Assembly (NCBI GenBank): GCA_024434165.1
Contig: QMIW01000011.1
Coordinates: 1 to 59,908, forward strand
From: Chloroflexota bacterium
GTDB lineage: Bacteria; Chloroflexota; Anaerolineae; Anaerolineales; Villigracilaceae
Length of the DNA stretch: 59,908 nucleotides
Direction of reading: 5' to 3'
The translations under genes and the position numbers were made by a program. The notes under the pieces are model-generated. The model did no database searches and was not told the origin of the DNA. It worked only from the letters and a program-made list of their open reading frames with translations. Below are positions 16,140 through 24,021 of the stretch, one piece after another (positions within the stretch are counted from its first letter, which is position 1; each line of letters starts with the position of its first letter).

Positions 16140-17138
16140 TCAAATACGGATGTTGAAAAACAACAACATGGCATAAATAACGGCGGAAAACAACGCGCTG
16201 ATGGGAATGGTAATCACCCACGCCGTCAGGATGTCGCCCGCCACGCTCCAGCGCACCTTGCCAAACCGCTCCGAAGCGCCCACGCCGATGATGGCGGAAC
16301 TGACCACCTGCGTGGTGCTGACCGGCAAGCCGCTCAGCGTGGCACTCAGAATGACCAGACCAGATGTCAGCTGCGTGGCGAACCCATGCACCGGGCGAAT
16401 CTTGTAAAACTTGCCGCCCAGCGTGCGGATCAACCGCCAGCCGCCCAACGCGGTCCCCGCCGCCATCGTCCCGGCGCTGACCAGCATCACCCAAAAAGGC
16501 ACGGAAAAATCCGCCAGTACGCCGCTTGTGATCAGGCTCAAAGTGATGATGCCGATCGTTTTTTGGGCATCGTTGGTGCCATGGCTGAACGCCAGTGCAA
16601 TCGCGGTGACGATCTGGCTCCGTTTGAAGAAGTTGTTAATGTGCGGGGTCGCGTGGAGCGAGAGCAGGTAAATCACCCTCAGGATGACGAAGCCCGCCGC
16701 AAACCCGACCAGCGGAGAGATGAACAGCGCAAGCAGTACCCTGACCAAGCCGGAGAATTGGATCGCCTCCCAGCCGGAGGAAATCAGCGCGGCGCCGATC
16801 AGACCGCCGATCAGGGCGTGGGATGAACTGCTGGGAATTCCAAAGAACCAGGTGATCAAATTCCACAGAATGGCTCCCAGCAAGCCGACCATCAACGCCT
16901 GGAGGGAGATCGTATGCGGCGCGACAATATCGCCCCCGACGGTCCTGGCGACCGTCACCCCAAAGAGAAAGGGACCGAAAAACTCGGCGGCGGCGGTGAC
17001 CATCAATGCCGTGCGCGCGTGGAAAGCGCGCGACGAGATCATCGTTGCCACAATGTTGCTCGAATCCCTCATGCCGTTGATGAACTCGAATGCCAGCGCA
17101 AGGATGATAACAAACACAAGCGAAGCGGATGTTAACAT
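16140..17138 (-). CDS. PiT-family inorganic phosphate transporter
   Basis: The 332-residue protein has about ten helices and the duplicated PiT signatures: the N-terminal one as EFINGMRDSSNIVATMI (usually FHDTANSIAT) and the second as SHGTNDAQKTIGII. These carry sodium- or proton-coupled phosphate uptake at low affinity. It follows the DUF47 gene by four bases, a standard pair in which DUF47 modulates the transporter. The first signature departs from the canonical His-Asp pair, having Met-Arg-Asp, so coupling may differ. Confidence 0.88.
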   Translation of the reverse strand: MLTSASLVFVIILALAFEFINGMRDSSNIVATMISSRAFHARTALMVTAAAEFFGPFLFGVTVARTVGGDIVAPHTISLQALMVGLLGAILWNLITWFFGIPSSSSHALIGGLIGAALISSGWEAIQFSGLVRVLLALFISPLVGFAAGFVILRVIYLLSLHATPHINNFFKRSQIVTAIALAFSHGTNDAQKTIGIITLSLITSGVLADFSVPFWVMLVSAGTMAAGTALGGWRLIRTLGGKFYKIRPVHGFATQLTSGLVILSATLSGLPVSTTQVVSSAIIGVGASERFGKVRWSVAGDILTAWVITIPISALFSAVIYAMLLFFNIRI

Positions 17139-17142
17139 CGGG

Positions 17143-17763
17143 TTATGTTTTCTTTACGACAATATCCGCAATGATGTTCGCGGCTTCGTCGCCGCGGTCC
17201 GCCGCATTGGAAAGGTGGCGGTACACCTCACGCATCTTGAGCATTTCGACCACATGATGAACGTCCTCGGGCCCGCTGAACAGGTCGGCGATGGCTTCGC
17301 GGTAAACCGCCTCCACGCGGTTCTCGAGCGCCTTCGCGCGCTGGGCATGGTCAATGGCGACGTTCGGATTCTTCGGAAGGCGCTGAACCCCGTGCCAGAT
17401 CTCATACGCCGCATCCTTCAACAATGAGGCGATTCTCTGCATGTACGGCGTGGACTGTACCTTCAGAATCTCCATTTCCATTACGGTGGTATCGGCGTAA
17501 TCTACCACATCGTCAATCGAACGGGAGAGCGCAAAGATATCCTCGCGGTCGAACGGCGTGACAAAGGTGCGGTTCAACTCGTCAATCAGAATGCGGCGGA
17601 CTTCATCCGCCTCCTTCTCCTTCATGGACAATTGCTCCGCGATCTCCGAGTCCCGCGTCTCCAGGTATTTGACGAGCAGGCGCAGCCCTTCAAAGGCAAG
17701 CGCCGCCTGCTCCTCGATCAGTTTTTGGAATTTATCTTCCTTGCGTTTGAAAATACGAAACAT
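17143..17763 (-). CDS. DUF47/PhoU-like regulator of PiT transporter
   Basis: The 206-residue, all-helical protein shows the DUF47 pattern (EKEADEVRRILIDELNRTFVTPFDREDIFALSRSIDDVVDY in pieces: FVTPFDREDI and SIDDVVDY). Such proteins act with PiT transporters in phosphate uptake control and bind metal clusters through acidic residues. GGAAAGTGAG precedes ATG 17763. It begins 18 bases after the MttB-like gene, so the phosphate pair may be read from the same transcript as the methylamine genes. Confidence 0.9.
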   Translation of the reverse strand: MFRIFKRKEDKFQKLIEEQAALAFEGLRLLVKYLETRDSEIAEQLSMKEKEADEVRRILIDELNRTFVTPFDREDIFALSRSIDDVVDYADTTVMEMEILKVQSTPYMQRIASLLKDAAYEIWHGVQRLPKNPNVAIDHAQRAKALENRVEAVYREAIADLFSGPEDVHHVVEMLKMREVYRHLSNAADRGDEAANIIADIVVKKT

Positions 17764-17781
17764 AAACTCACTTTCCTATGT

Positions 17782-19218
17782 TCAGGGAATTGGCTCCAGC
17801 ACGCCCGGCACCATGCCGGGAAACGCCGCGCGAAGTTTCTCATCCAGTTCCGCCGAAATCAAGGGCGCGGTGTTGACCGCCATGATCTCCCTCACACGCT
17901 TCATGGCGCGGGTGTGAATATCCGTCGAGCCTTTCTTTTCCCAAATGGTGCGCGCGTCGCGGTCGGCGATCTTCGTCATCACCGCTTCGGTCTTCATGCG
18001 GCTGATGGTGTGTTTTGCCGTGATGAACGAGCCGCCCGGACCGATTTCCTTGACGAGATTGACAGCCAGGTCGTCATCGCTGAACGAAACGCCGCGTTTG
18101 AGGCGCTTCATCATCAACGCCATTTCATCGTCAATCACGGCTTTGGCAAAGTCGAAGGTCTTGAGCGCATCAATCAAGCCGCCGATGTTGAACATATCCA
18201 TGCCTGCCAGCAGACCCGCGATGCCGGACATGCCCGTTTCATATCCCGACTGTGCATCGTTCAATTTGGAATTCGTCAAGCCAATGTAACCGCCGCACGG
18301 CACGTTGTAAAACCGAGCCAGCTGCGCGAACGCCATGTGCAGCATGCCGCATTCAATCGCGCCCGATGTGTACGCGCCTGAGCGCATGTCCGCCACCGTG
18401 CCAAGCGTGGCGTAAATCGTTGGCGTGCCTTCGCGGGTCATCTGCATCAGCATCAGCGCGGATAAAAATTCCGCGTTGCCCTGCGCCAGCGTCCCCGCCA
18501 TGGACATGGGCGAGGTCAAGCCCGCGTTCGGCACGATGGTCGGATACACGGGCAAACCTTCCTTCGCAAAGAACATCACGTTCTCGGTCGAAAGATGGTC
18601 CATTGTCAGCGGCGAAACAACCGGGCAATAGTGATGCGTCAAAAACGGATGCGCCTTGTACGCCTCCTCCCCGCCCGCCACCAGGTACGCCAGTTTCATG
18701 ATGCTGAGCGTATCCTTCATGTTGGTGGTGGTAACGCGGATCGGTTTCAGACAATACTTGATGGAGGGATACAGCCGCGAGAGGGTGAACTGGTCCGCGG
18801 GTGCGTCGTCTGCCAGCGTGGAAATGGAGAAGATATCGTAACCCGGCAATTCGTTGATGAGATGCGCGATCTGCGCGATGTCCCGCGACTCGGCGCGTCT
18901 TTCCTGACCTGTAACCGGGTCAATGATATCCGGGGCTGAACTTGCCGTGACGATGACCGGGCTATCCTGGGGAATCGTCTTATCAAACTTCGGGTCGCGC
19001 GCGTGGAAGGTGAACGACGAAGGCGCCATTTTCCGGTATTTCTCCACCACCGCGCGGGGGAATTTGACCCGCTCCCCCTCCACGATACAGCCGTGGTGTT
19101 GGAACAACTCGCGCGCAGGTTCGAAGCGGACTTTCAATCCGACTTCTTCCAAAATTTCCAGCGACGCTTCGTGAATCTTTTCAACCTGTTCCTGTGTAAG
19201 CAGTTCGGCAAATGTCAT
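17782..19218 (-). CDS. MttB-family corrinoid methyltransferase, non-pyrrolysine type
   Basis: The 478-residue protein matches trimethylamine methyltransferase MttB along its length, including the barrel segments LPVYPTIVPNAGLTSPMSMA and CGGYIGLTNSKLNDAQSGYE. The frame has no internal TAG, so it belongs to the large pyrrolysine-free group. That group includes enzymes for glycine betaine, proline betaine and carnitine, which transfer a methyl group from quaternary amines to a corrinoid protein. No corrinoid protein gene is present in the window. It follows the PfkB-like gene by 19 bases and the FAD/GcvT gene upstream of that, which links it to N-methyl compound breakdown. Confidence 0.85.
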   Translation of the reverse strand: MTFAELLTQEQVEKIHEASLEILEEVGLKVRFEPARELFQHHGCIVEGERVKFPRAVVEKYRKMAPSSFTFHARDPKFDKTIPQDSPVIVTASSAPDIIDPVTGQERRAESRDIAQIAHLINELPGYDIFSISTLADDAPADQFTLSRLYPSIKYCLKPIRVTTTNMKDTLSIMKLAYLVAGGEEAYKAHPFLTHHYCPVVSPLTMDHLSTENVMFFAKEGLPVYPTIVPNAGLTSPMSMAGTLAQGNAEFLSALMLMQMTREGTPTIYATLGTVADMRSGAYTSGAIECGMLHMAFAQLARFYNVPCGGYIGLTNSKLNDAQSGYETGMSGIAGLLAGMDMFNIGGLIDALKTFDFAKAVIDDEMALMMKRLKRGVSFSDDDLAVNLVKEIGPGGSFITAKHTISRMKTEAVMTKIADRDARTIWEKKGSTDIHTRAMKRVREIMAVNTAPLISAELDEKLRAAFPGMVPGVLEPIP

Positions 19219-19237
19219 GGCATATCCTTCCGATAAG

Positions 19238-20335
19238 TTATTCGACCAGCGATTTCTTCACTTTTCTATGATGAATGACTTTCTTTTTGGGCAGAACCTT
19301 CTCGACCAGTTTCTGCCCGCTTTTGACCAGGGGATTGTTCACGATGGGACTGTTCTGCGGCAAAGTCAACAACCTGCGAATTGTGTGGAACCGGTCGCCG
19401 CGATACACCATGCGCTCGATTCGCACGGTGCGCGCCAGCCCCAGGATTTCCGGCACGGGGAACATGCGCAGCCCCGAACGGGTCACCTTGAGCGACGCCG
19501 CCGCAATCGCAAAACGGACGGTTTCCTCCAGCCCCCAATGATGGAGATACCCGTAGATAAAACCGGATGAAAACGTCGCACCCGCGCCGGAGGCATCCAC
19601 CGCCTTGACCCGGGGCGCATACGCGCGGATGATCTCGTCGCCCTGCACCACCATGCACCCCTGACTCGCCATGGTGATGATCGCGGTCTGAATGCCAGCC
19701 TTGATCAGTTTGCGCGCTGTTCCAAGCATTGCCTGCTTTTTACCGATCTGCGCCGCATCCGTCACCGCCTGGCAGATGGTGACCATGCCTGCGTATTTTT
19801 TCAGCAAATCGGGATGCGTGTGTCCGTGCTCGAAATTGAGAAAGACCGGCACGTTATGCTTCTTCGCCTCCTGCATGGCGCGGACGATATGATCGCCGTC
19901 ATACCAATCCACATACAGGAGTTTGGCTTTTCTAATCAGGGAGAGATCCGCCGTATCCAGCGTGCCGAGGATTTCCTTCGACCTCTGCCAGAAATACGTG
20001 CGCGCGCCCTTTTTATCAGAGACATTGACTTCAAGCGGCGTCTTGTACTGGTCTGTAAAGCGCACCTTTCCTTGCACGCCGAATTCCTTCAATCGTTCCG
20101 CGACGAACCTGCCCAGCAGGTCGTTCCCCACTGCTGTGCCGATCATCCCCGAAGGCACGCCCCACTGGCTGAGGTTGCAGGCAATGATCGCCGCATCGTC
20201 GTACACATATTCGCTCACTTCGTGGACGATGGCGCCGGTGTTGTGCTTCGGGAGTCTATCCAGCGCCATGATGTAAACGGGGGTCAACATGCCAAAACCG
20301 ACGTAGGCAGGAGGGATGGTTTTACTTTTGGGCAT
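19238..20335 (-). CDS. PfkB-family kinase-like protein lacking the catalytic Asp
   Basis: The 365-residue protein has the ribokinase/PfkB fold, with the C-terminal signature reading VDASGAGATFSSGF. The Asp that follows GAG in active kinases and acts as the catalytic base is Ala253. The anion-hole Gly-Ala-Gly is kept. Other family features are visible, such as GMIGTAVGNDLLGRF near residue 63-78 and an ATP-site segment AIAAASLKVTRSG. It may be inactive, regulatory or use another base. It lies between the FAD/GcvT gene and the MttB gene in one operon. A 90-residue C-terminal extension with many Lys and Arg is unusual. Confidence 0.8.
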   Translation of the reverse strand: MPKSKTIPPAYVGFGMLTPVYIMALDRLPKHNTGAIVHEVSEYVYDDAAIIACNLSQWGVPSGMIGTAVGNDLLGRFVAERLKEFGVQGKVRFTDQYKTPLEVNVSDKKGARTYFWQRSKEILGTLDTADLSLIRKAKLLYVDWYDGDHIVRAMQEAKKHNVPVFLNFEHGHTHPDLLKKYAGMVTICQAVTDAAQIGKKQAMLGTARKLIKAGIQTAIITMASQGCMVVQGDEIIRAYAPRVKAVDASGAGATFSSGFIYGYLHHWGLEETVRFAIAAASLKVTRSGLRMFPVPEILGLARTVRIERMVYRGDRFHTIRRLLTLPQNSPIVNNPLVKSGQKLVEKVLPKKKVIHHRKVKKSLVE

Positions 20336-20340
20336 AAAGC

Positions 20341-20458
20341 ATCAAGCACAAAGGACACGAAGTACACAAAGGCTTGCCCTGAGAGATACTCGAATGGGAA
20401 TACCTTTTGTTAAATGCGCCTCCTTCGTGACCTTTGTGCCCTTCGTGTTTAATAAGCA
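20341..20458. repeat. Inverted repeat of the CACAAAGGACACGAAG family, copy 1
   Basis: The left arm (CACAAAGGACACGAAGTAC) and right arm (GACCTTTGTGCCCTTCGTGT) are imperfect reverse complements around a 60-base centre. Related copies lie at 36655-36727 and 58099-58185. It fills the gap between the FAD/GcvT and PfkB genes. Confidence 0.75.
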
Positions 20459-20461
20459 TTT

Positions 20462-22891
20462 TCACGCTCGCAACTTCTCGCCCTTCGGGTCATACAACAC
20501 GGACGCGGTCACTTCTGCTTCGCGCCGACCTTCGATCAACTCAACCATGAAGCGGCTGCCCTTCTTCGCCAATTCAACCGGCAGATAGGCGTAAAAGATG
20601 TTTTTCTTCACTGTAAAGCCATACCCGCCGCTACGGACGCGGGTCAGCACCTTGCCTTCGTGATAGACCGCTTCGCCGCCGTAGATTTGGACGAACTCAT
20701 CGGCGTCGGTCAAGACCAGCGTGCAGAGTTTGCGCTTGATTCCATCCGCTTTTTGCTTCACCAGCGCCTCGCGCCCGATGAAATCGCCTTTATCGAGATC
20801 AACGCAAAAACCAAGCCCCGCCTCGTAGGGAGTTTCCATCGGCGTAATATCCGCCGTGAAATATTTAAAGCCCTTCTCCAGCCGCAGCGGATCCAACACC
20901 TTATACCCGCCGAGTTCCATGCCAAACTCTTTGCCCGCTTCGACGAGCAGATCCCACACCATCGCCGCATGGCGGTTCGGGATGTAAAGTTCCCAGCCCA
21001 ACTCGCCCGCGTAACTGACGCGCTGAGCCAGCGCCCGCGCGCCGTTGATGTGAATCGGCTTCGTCATCAAGTATGGATGAGCCTCATTGGAAACGTCGTC
21101 ACTCGTCGCTTTTCGCAACACGTCACGCGCCTTCGGTCCCCACAAGGCAAGACAGGCATACTCTTCGGTAATATCGCGGATGGACACTTCGCCATCCTTC
21201 TCGTCCACGTGCATCAGGAGGCGGGCATGGTCGTTGGCGATGAAGCCCGAACCCGTGATGACCCAGAAATACTCCTCGCCCAACCGTGTAACCGTCAAAT
21301 CCGACTCGATCCCGCCGCGCGTGTTGAGAAACTGAGTATACGCTGCGCTGCCAATGGGCTTGTCAATATTGCTGGAGGTCAGTCTCTGCAATAATGGCAA
21401 TGCGCCTTTGCCCTTCACTTCGATCTTTCCAAACGAAGTCAGATCATACAAACAAACCCGCTCGCGGGTGGCGATGTGTTCCTGCCGCAGCCGTTCGAAG
21501 AACGGCGGCTTCGCCCAGCCCCATTGACGCTGGTCCTCGCCCATGCGGCGCGAAGGCTTGCCGGGGTCGAAGTAATTGACGCGCTCCCAGCCGAACTTCT
21601 CGCCGAAGACCGCGCCATTTTCCAGCAAACGATAATGCACAGGGCTGACCCGATGCGGGCGCGCCCGCTCATGCTCGTCGTGCGGGAAGCGCAGGCGGTA
21701 ATAATATTTCACACTCTCGCACGTGCGCTCCGCCGCGTACACAAAATCGGAATAATAATTTCCAAAGCGCGTGGCGCGGTAGCCGTATACATCCACCGGC
21801 GCTTCGCCTTCGATGATCCACTCCGCCAGCAGTTTGCCCATGCCGCCTGCGCCGCCGTAGCCGTTCAATGACATGCCCGCCAGCATCCAGAAGCCGCGCA
21901 CACCGGGCATCGGTCCCAACAACGGCTGGCAGTCCGGCGTGTATGCGCCGGGATGACAAACCAGCGTGATGATGCCCGCCTGGTCCAAAAACGGCAGTCT
22001 TCGTATCGCGCCTTCGAGCAGCATCTCAAACTGTTCGAAGTTACCGGGCAAACTCCTGCCGCCATGCTCCCACGGCACGCCGTCAATCCAGCGCGCGATG
22101 GGGTTCGGCTCGTAACCGCCGATCACCAAGCCGCCCTGCTCCTGCCGCATATAAACAAGGTTATCAGGATCGCGCAGGCACGGCGTATTCGGATCGAATT
22201 CATGCCCCGGCACCGCGCGCAAAGCGATGTGTTGATGATCAACCGGCGTGGTGGGGATATGGATGCCCGCCATAGCGGCGATTCTGGGAGCCCACAATCC
22301 CGCCGCGTTGATGATGATCTCGCATCGAATCTCGCCCCGGTCTGTTACCACCGCCCGAACCTCTCCCTTCGGTGAGAGTTTGATCCCGGTCACGCGCGTG
22401 TTGGTATAAACCTCCACACCCAATTGTTTGGCGAAATTCGCCATCGAAGTGGTGGTGATGTACGGGTCGAGCTGCCCGTCGCGCGGAAGGTAAATGCCGC
22501 CGTACAAATTCTCTTTGGAAATTTGCGGCATGACCTTCAACGCCTCTTCCGGCGAAATGACCTCACACTCCAAGCCCAATGCTTTCGCCCGGCTGACACT
22601 GCGCTCCAACTCCTTGAGTTGTTCCTTGCTCGACGCCACCCGCAAACTGCCGACGTGATTGAACAATCCCAACTCGCTGTACAACTCCACGCTGTACATG
22701 CGGAATTTGAGCATCGCCTGCGACGTGGCAAATTGAGTCACCAGCCCCGCCGCATGGGACGATTCGCCGCTGGCGATCTCGCCCTTTTCAAGAATCACCA
22801 CATCCTTCCGCCCATATTTCGCCAAATGATACGCAACCTGCGCGCCGTAAATCCCGCCGCCGATGACGACAATTTCTGCCTGAGTTTTCAT
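20462..22891 (-). CDS. FAD-dependent demethylating dehydrogenase fused to GcvT (dimethylglycine/sarcosine dehydrogenase type), minus arm
   Basis: The 809-residue protein begins with an FAD Rossmann motif (VVIGGGIYGAQVAYHLAK), followed by SSHAAGLV. His46 there matches the His that holds FAD covalently in dimethylglycine dehydrogenase. The first half is a DAO-type oxidase; from about residue 430 a GcvT-like folate-binding domain follows, ending with the GcvT C-terminal barrel. Enzymes of this build oxidise N-methyl groups and pass the carbon to tetrahydrofolate. It is a paralogue of 29683-32115 on the other arm. It is neighboured by a choline-kinase-like gene and the MttB homologue, so a methylated amine substrate is likely. 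Confidence 0.88.
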   Translation of the reverse strand: MKTQAEIVVIGGGIYGAQVAYHLAKYGRKDVVILEKGEIASGESSHAAGLVTQFATSQAMLKFRMYSVELYSELGLFNHVGSLRVASSKEQLKELERSVSRAKALGLECEVISPEEALKVMPQISKENLYGGIYLPRDGQLDPYITTTSMANFAKQLGVEVYTNTRVTGIKLSPKGEVRAVVTDRGEIRCEIIINAAGLWAPRIAAMAGIHIPTTPVDHQHIALRAVPGHEFDPNTPCLRDPDNLVYMRQEQGGLVIGGYEPNPIARWIDGVPWEHGGRSLPGNFEQFEMLLEGAIRRLPFLDQAGIITLVCHPGAYTPDCQPLLGPMPGVRGFWMLAGMSLNGYGGAGGMGKLLAEWIIEGEAPVDVYGYRATRFGNYYSDFVYAAERTCESVKYYYRLRFPHDEHERARPHRVSPVHYRLLENGAVFGEKFGWERVNYFDPGKPSRRMGEDQRQWGWAKPPFFERLRQEHIATRERVCLYDLTSFGKIEVKGKGALPLLQRLTSSNIDKPIGSAAYTQFLNTRGGIESDLTVTRLGEEYFWVITGSGFIANDHARLLMHVDEKDGEVSIRDITEEYACLALWGPKARDVLRKATSDDVSNEAHPYLMTKPIHINGARALAQRVSYAGELGWELYIPNRHAAMVWDLLVEAGKEFGMELGGYKVLDPLRLEKGFKYFTADITPMETPYEAGLGFCVDLDKGDFIGREALVKQKADGIKRKLCTLVLTDADEFVQIYGGEAVYHEGKVLTRVRSGGYGFTVKKNIFYAYLPVELAKKGSRFMVELIEGRREAEVTASVLYDPKGEKLRA

Positions 22892-22916
22892 TCAATTCAC
22901 CTATTTTGTACTTTGA

Positions 22917-23045
22917 TGGTCGAGTAGTGGCGCCGAGCCTCAAACGGCAAGTGCGCCACGTATCGAGACCACCCACTCATGAATTGCTTTCACACAATCG
23001 GTGGTCTCGATATGCCACTCGAAAACCACTCGCGATACTCAACCA
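22917..23045. repeat. Inverted repeat of the GGTCGAGTAG/TATCGAGACC family
   Basis: The stretch contains GGTCGAGTAG, TATCGAGACCACC and their complements GGTGGTCTCGATA and ATACTCAACC, giving nested palindromes. A shortened relative is embedded in the coding sequence at 42577-42618. It separates the kinase and FAD/GcvT genes. Confidence 0.7.
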
Positions 23046-23050
23046 CCGAT

Positions 23051-23950
23051 TTATTTTTTAACATCCACCAACCACCCCTCGAACTCGCTCGAATCCATCT
23101 TCTCCACCGCCCTGCCCCAGCGTTCGATTGCCCAGCCCCAGAAGTCGAAATCAATCGTGGAGATCTTCGCCTGGATCGCAGCCCACAAGCCCCAGCCTAC
23201 GTCGGACATGATCATGTTCAATTTCATGCGCGCGATCAGGGAAGGAGTCGCTTCGCCGAAATAGGCAGCGCACACTTCCGCGATTTGAGAATCGAAGAAT
23301 TGCATTTCCTGGCAGGTATTTCCCAACTCGAAGGTCGGGTCGTTGTTGCCGCTGTATTCGTAATCAATCAACCATAATTGCCTGCCGTCGTCAATGTAAT
23401 TTTCAGCCAGCAGGTCGTTATTGCAAGGAACGGTCGGCAGCGGCTTGGCGCTCATCGCCTGCTCGATGCGTCGGACCGTCTCCATGCGTTCGTTGTACCC
23501 GTCGGGGATTTTGATCTCGCGTTCACGGCACAGGCTGAGATAATACTCCGTGAGGCGGAACATGTTGAAGTCAAGCAGGAAGCGCGGGCCGGCATGAAGT
23601 TTTTTGATCGCCTGCGCCATGCGTGCCGGCATCCCCGGCTCGTTCAAGGATTCCTTCGACATGGTCTTGCCGTTGATGAACTCCAAAACCATCGCGTCGA
23701 ATTCCGGGACGTGATACATCACCCTCGGCGCAACGCCCGCTTCGCTGGCGGCTTTGGTGTTGTGATATTCGTTTTTGCGGTCAATCGCCAGCAGTTCCGT
23801 GCTTTCACCCGGCACGCGGATGAAGAACGGAGTCCCATCCACCTCCACCTTGTAATTGGTGTTGGTCAACCCGCCCGAAAGCGGCTGGATGGAAATATTT
23901 TTTCCTTTCCAATCTTCGATCTTTGCGACGACTTCTTCGATTATTGTCAT
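23051..23950 (-). CDS. Choline/ethanolamine kinase-like phosphotransferase with Asn in place of catalytic-loop His
   Basis: The 299-residue protein belongs to the choline kinase/APH fold: a glycine-rich loop (SGGLTNTNYKVEV), a Brenner motif reading CNNDLLAEN (176-184) and the metal motif LIDYEYSG (194-201). The usual His-Asn-Asp of the catalytic loop is Asn177-Asn178-Asp179; the catalytic Asp is kept, so activity is probably retained. GGAGT precedes ATG 23950. It lies between an APC permease and the FAD/GcvT gene, suggesting that the imported amine alcohol is phosphorylated. Confidence 0.82.
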   Translation of the reverse strand: MTIIEEVVAKIEDWKGKNISIQPLSGGLTNTNYKVEVDGTPFFIRVPGESTELLAIDRKNEYHNTKAASEAGVAPRVMYHVPEFDAMVLEFINGKTMSKESLNEPGMPARMAQAIKKLHAGPRFLLDFNMFRLTEYYLSLCREREIKIPDGYNERMETVRRIEQAMSAKPLPTVPCNNDLLAENYIDDGRQLWLIDYEYSGNNDPTFELGNTCQEMQFFDSQIAEVCAAYFGEATPSLIARMKLNMIMSDVGWGLWAAIQAKISTIDFDFWGWAIERWGRAVEKMDSSEFEGWLVDVKK

Positions 23951-23964
23951 ACATACTCCAGAGT

Positions 23965-24005
23965 GTAGAACAAGTCTATAGACTTGTTCTACAGACTTGT
24001 TCTAC
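23965..24005. repeat. Perfect 12-bp inverted repeat plus a third arm
   Basis: GTAGAACAAGTC, TATA, GACTTGTTCTAC form a perfect stem-loop, and AGACTTGTTCTAC is repeated once more directly after it. It lies between the permease stop and the kinase start. Without a T-run it is more likely a repeat than a terminator. Confidence 0.65.
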
Positions 24006-24021
24006 GCTGGAAATGAAAGAT

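Noticed and set aside
17782-19218. Pyrrolysine codon in the MttB-like gene
   Set aside because: The frame runs 478 codons without an internal TAG; the product is full length for the pyrrolysine-free group.
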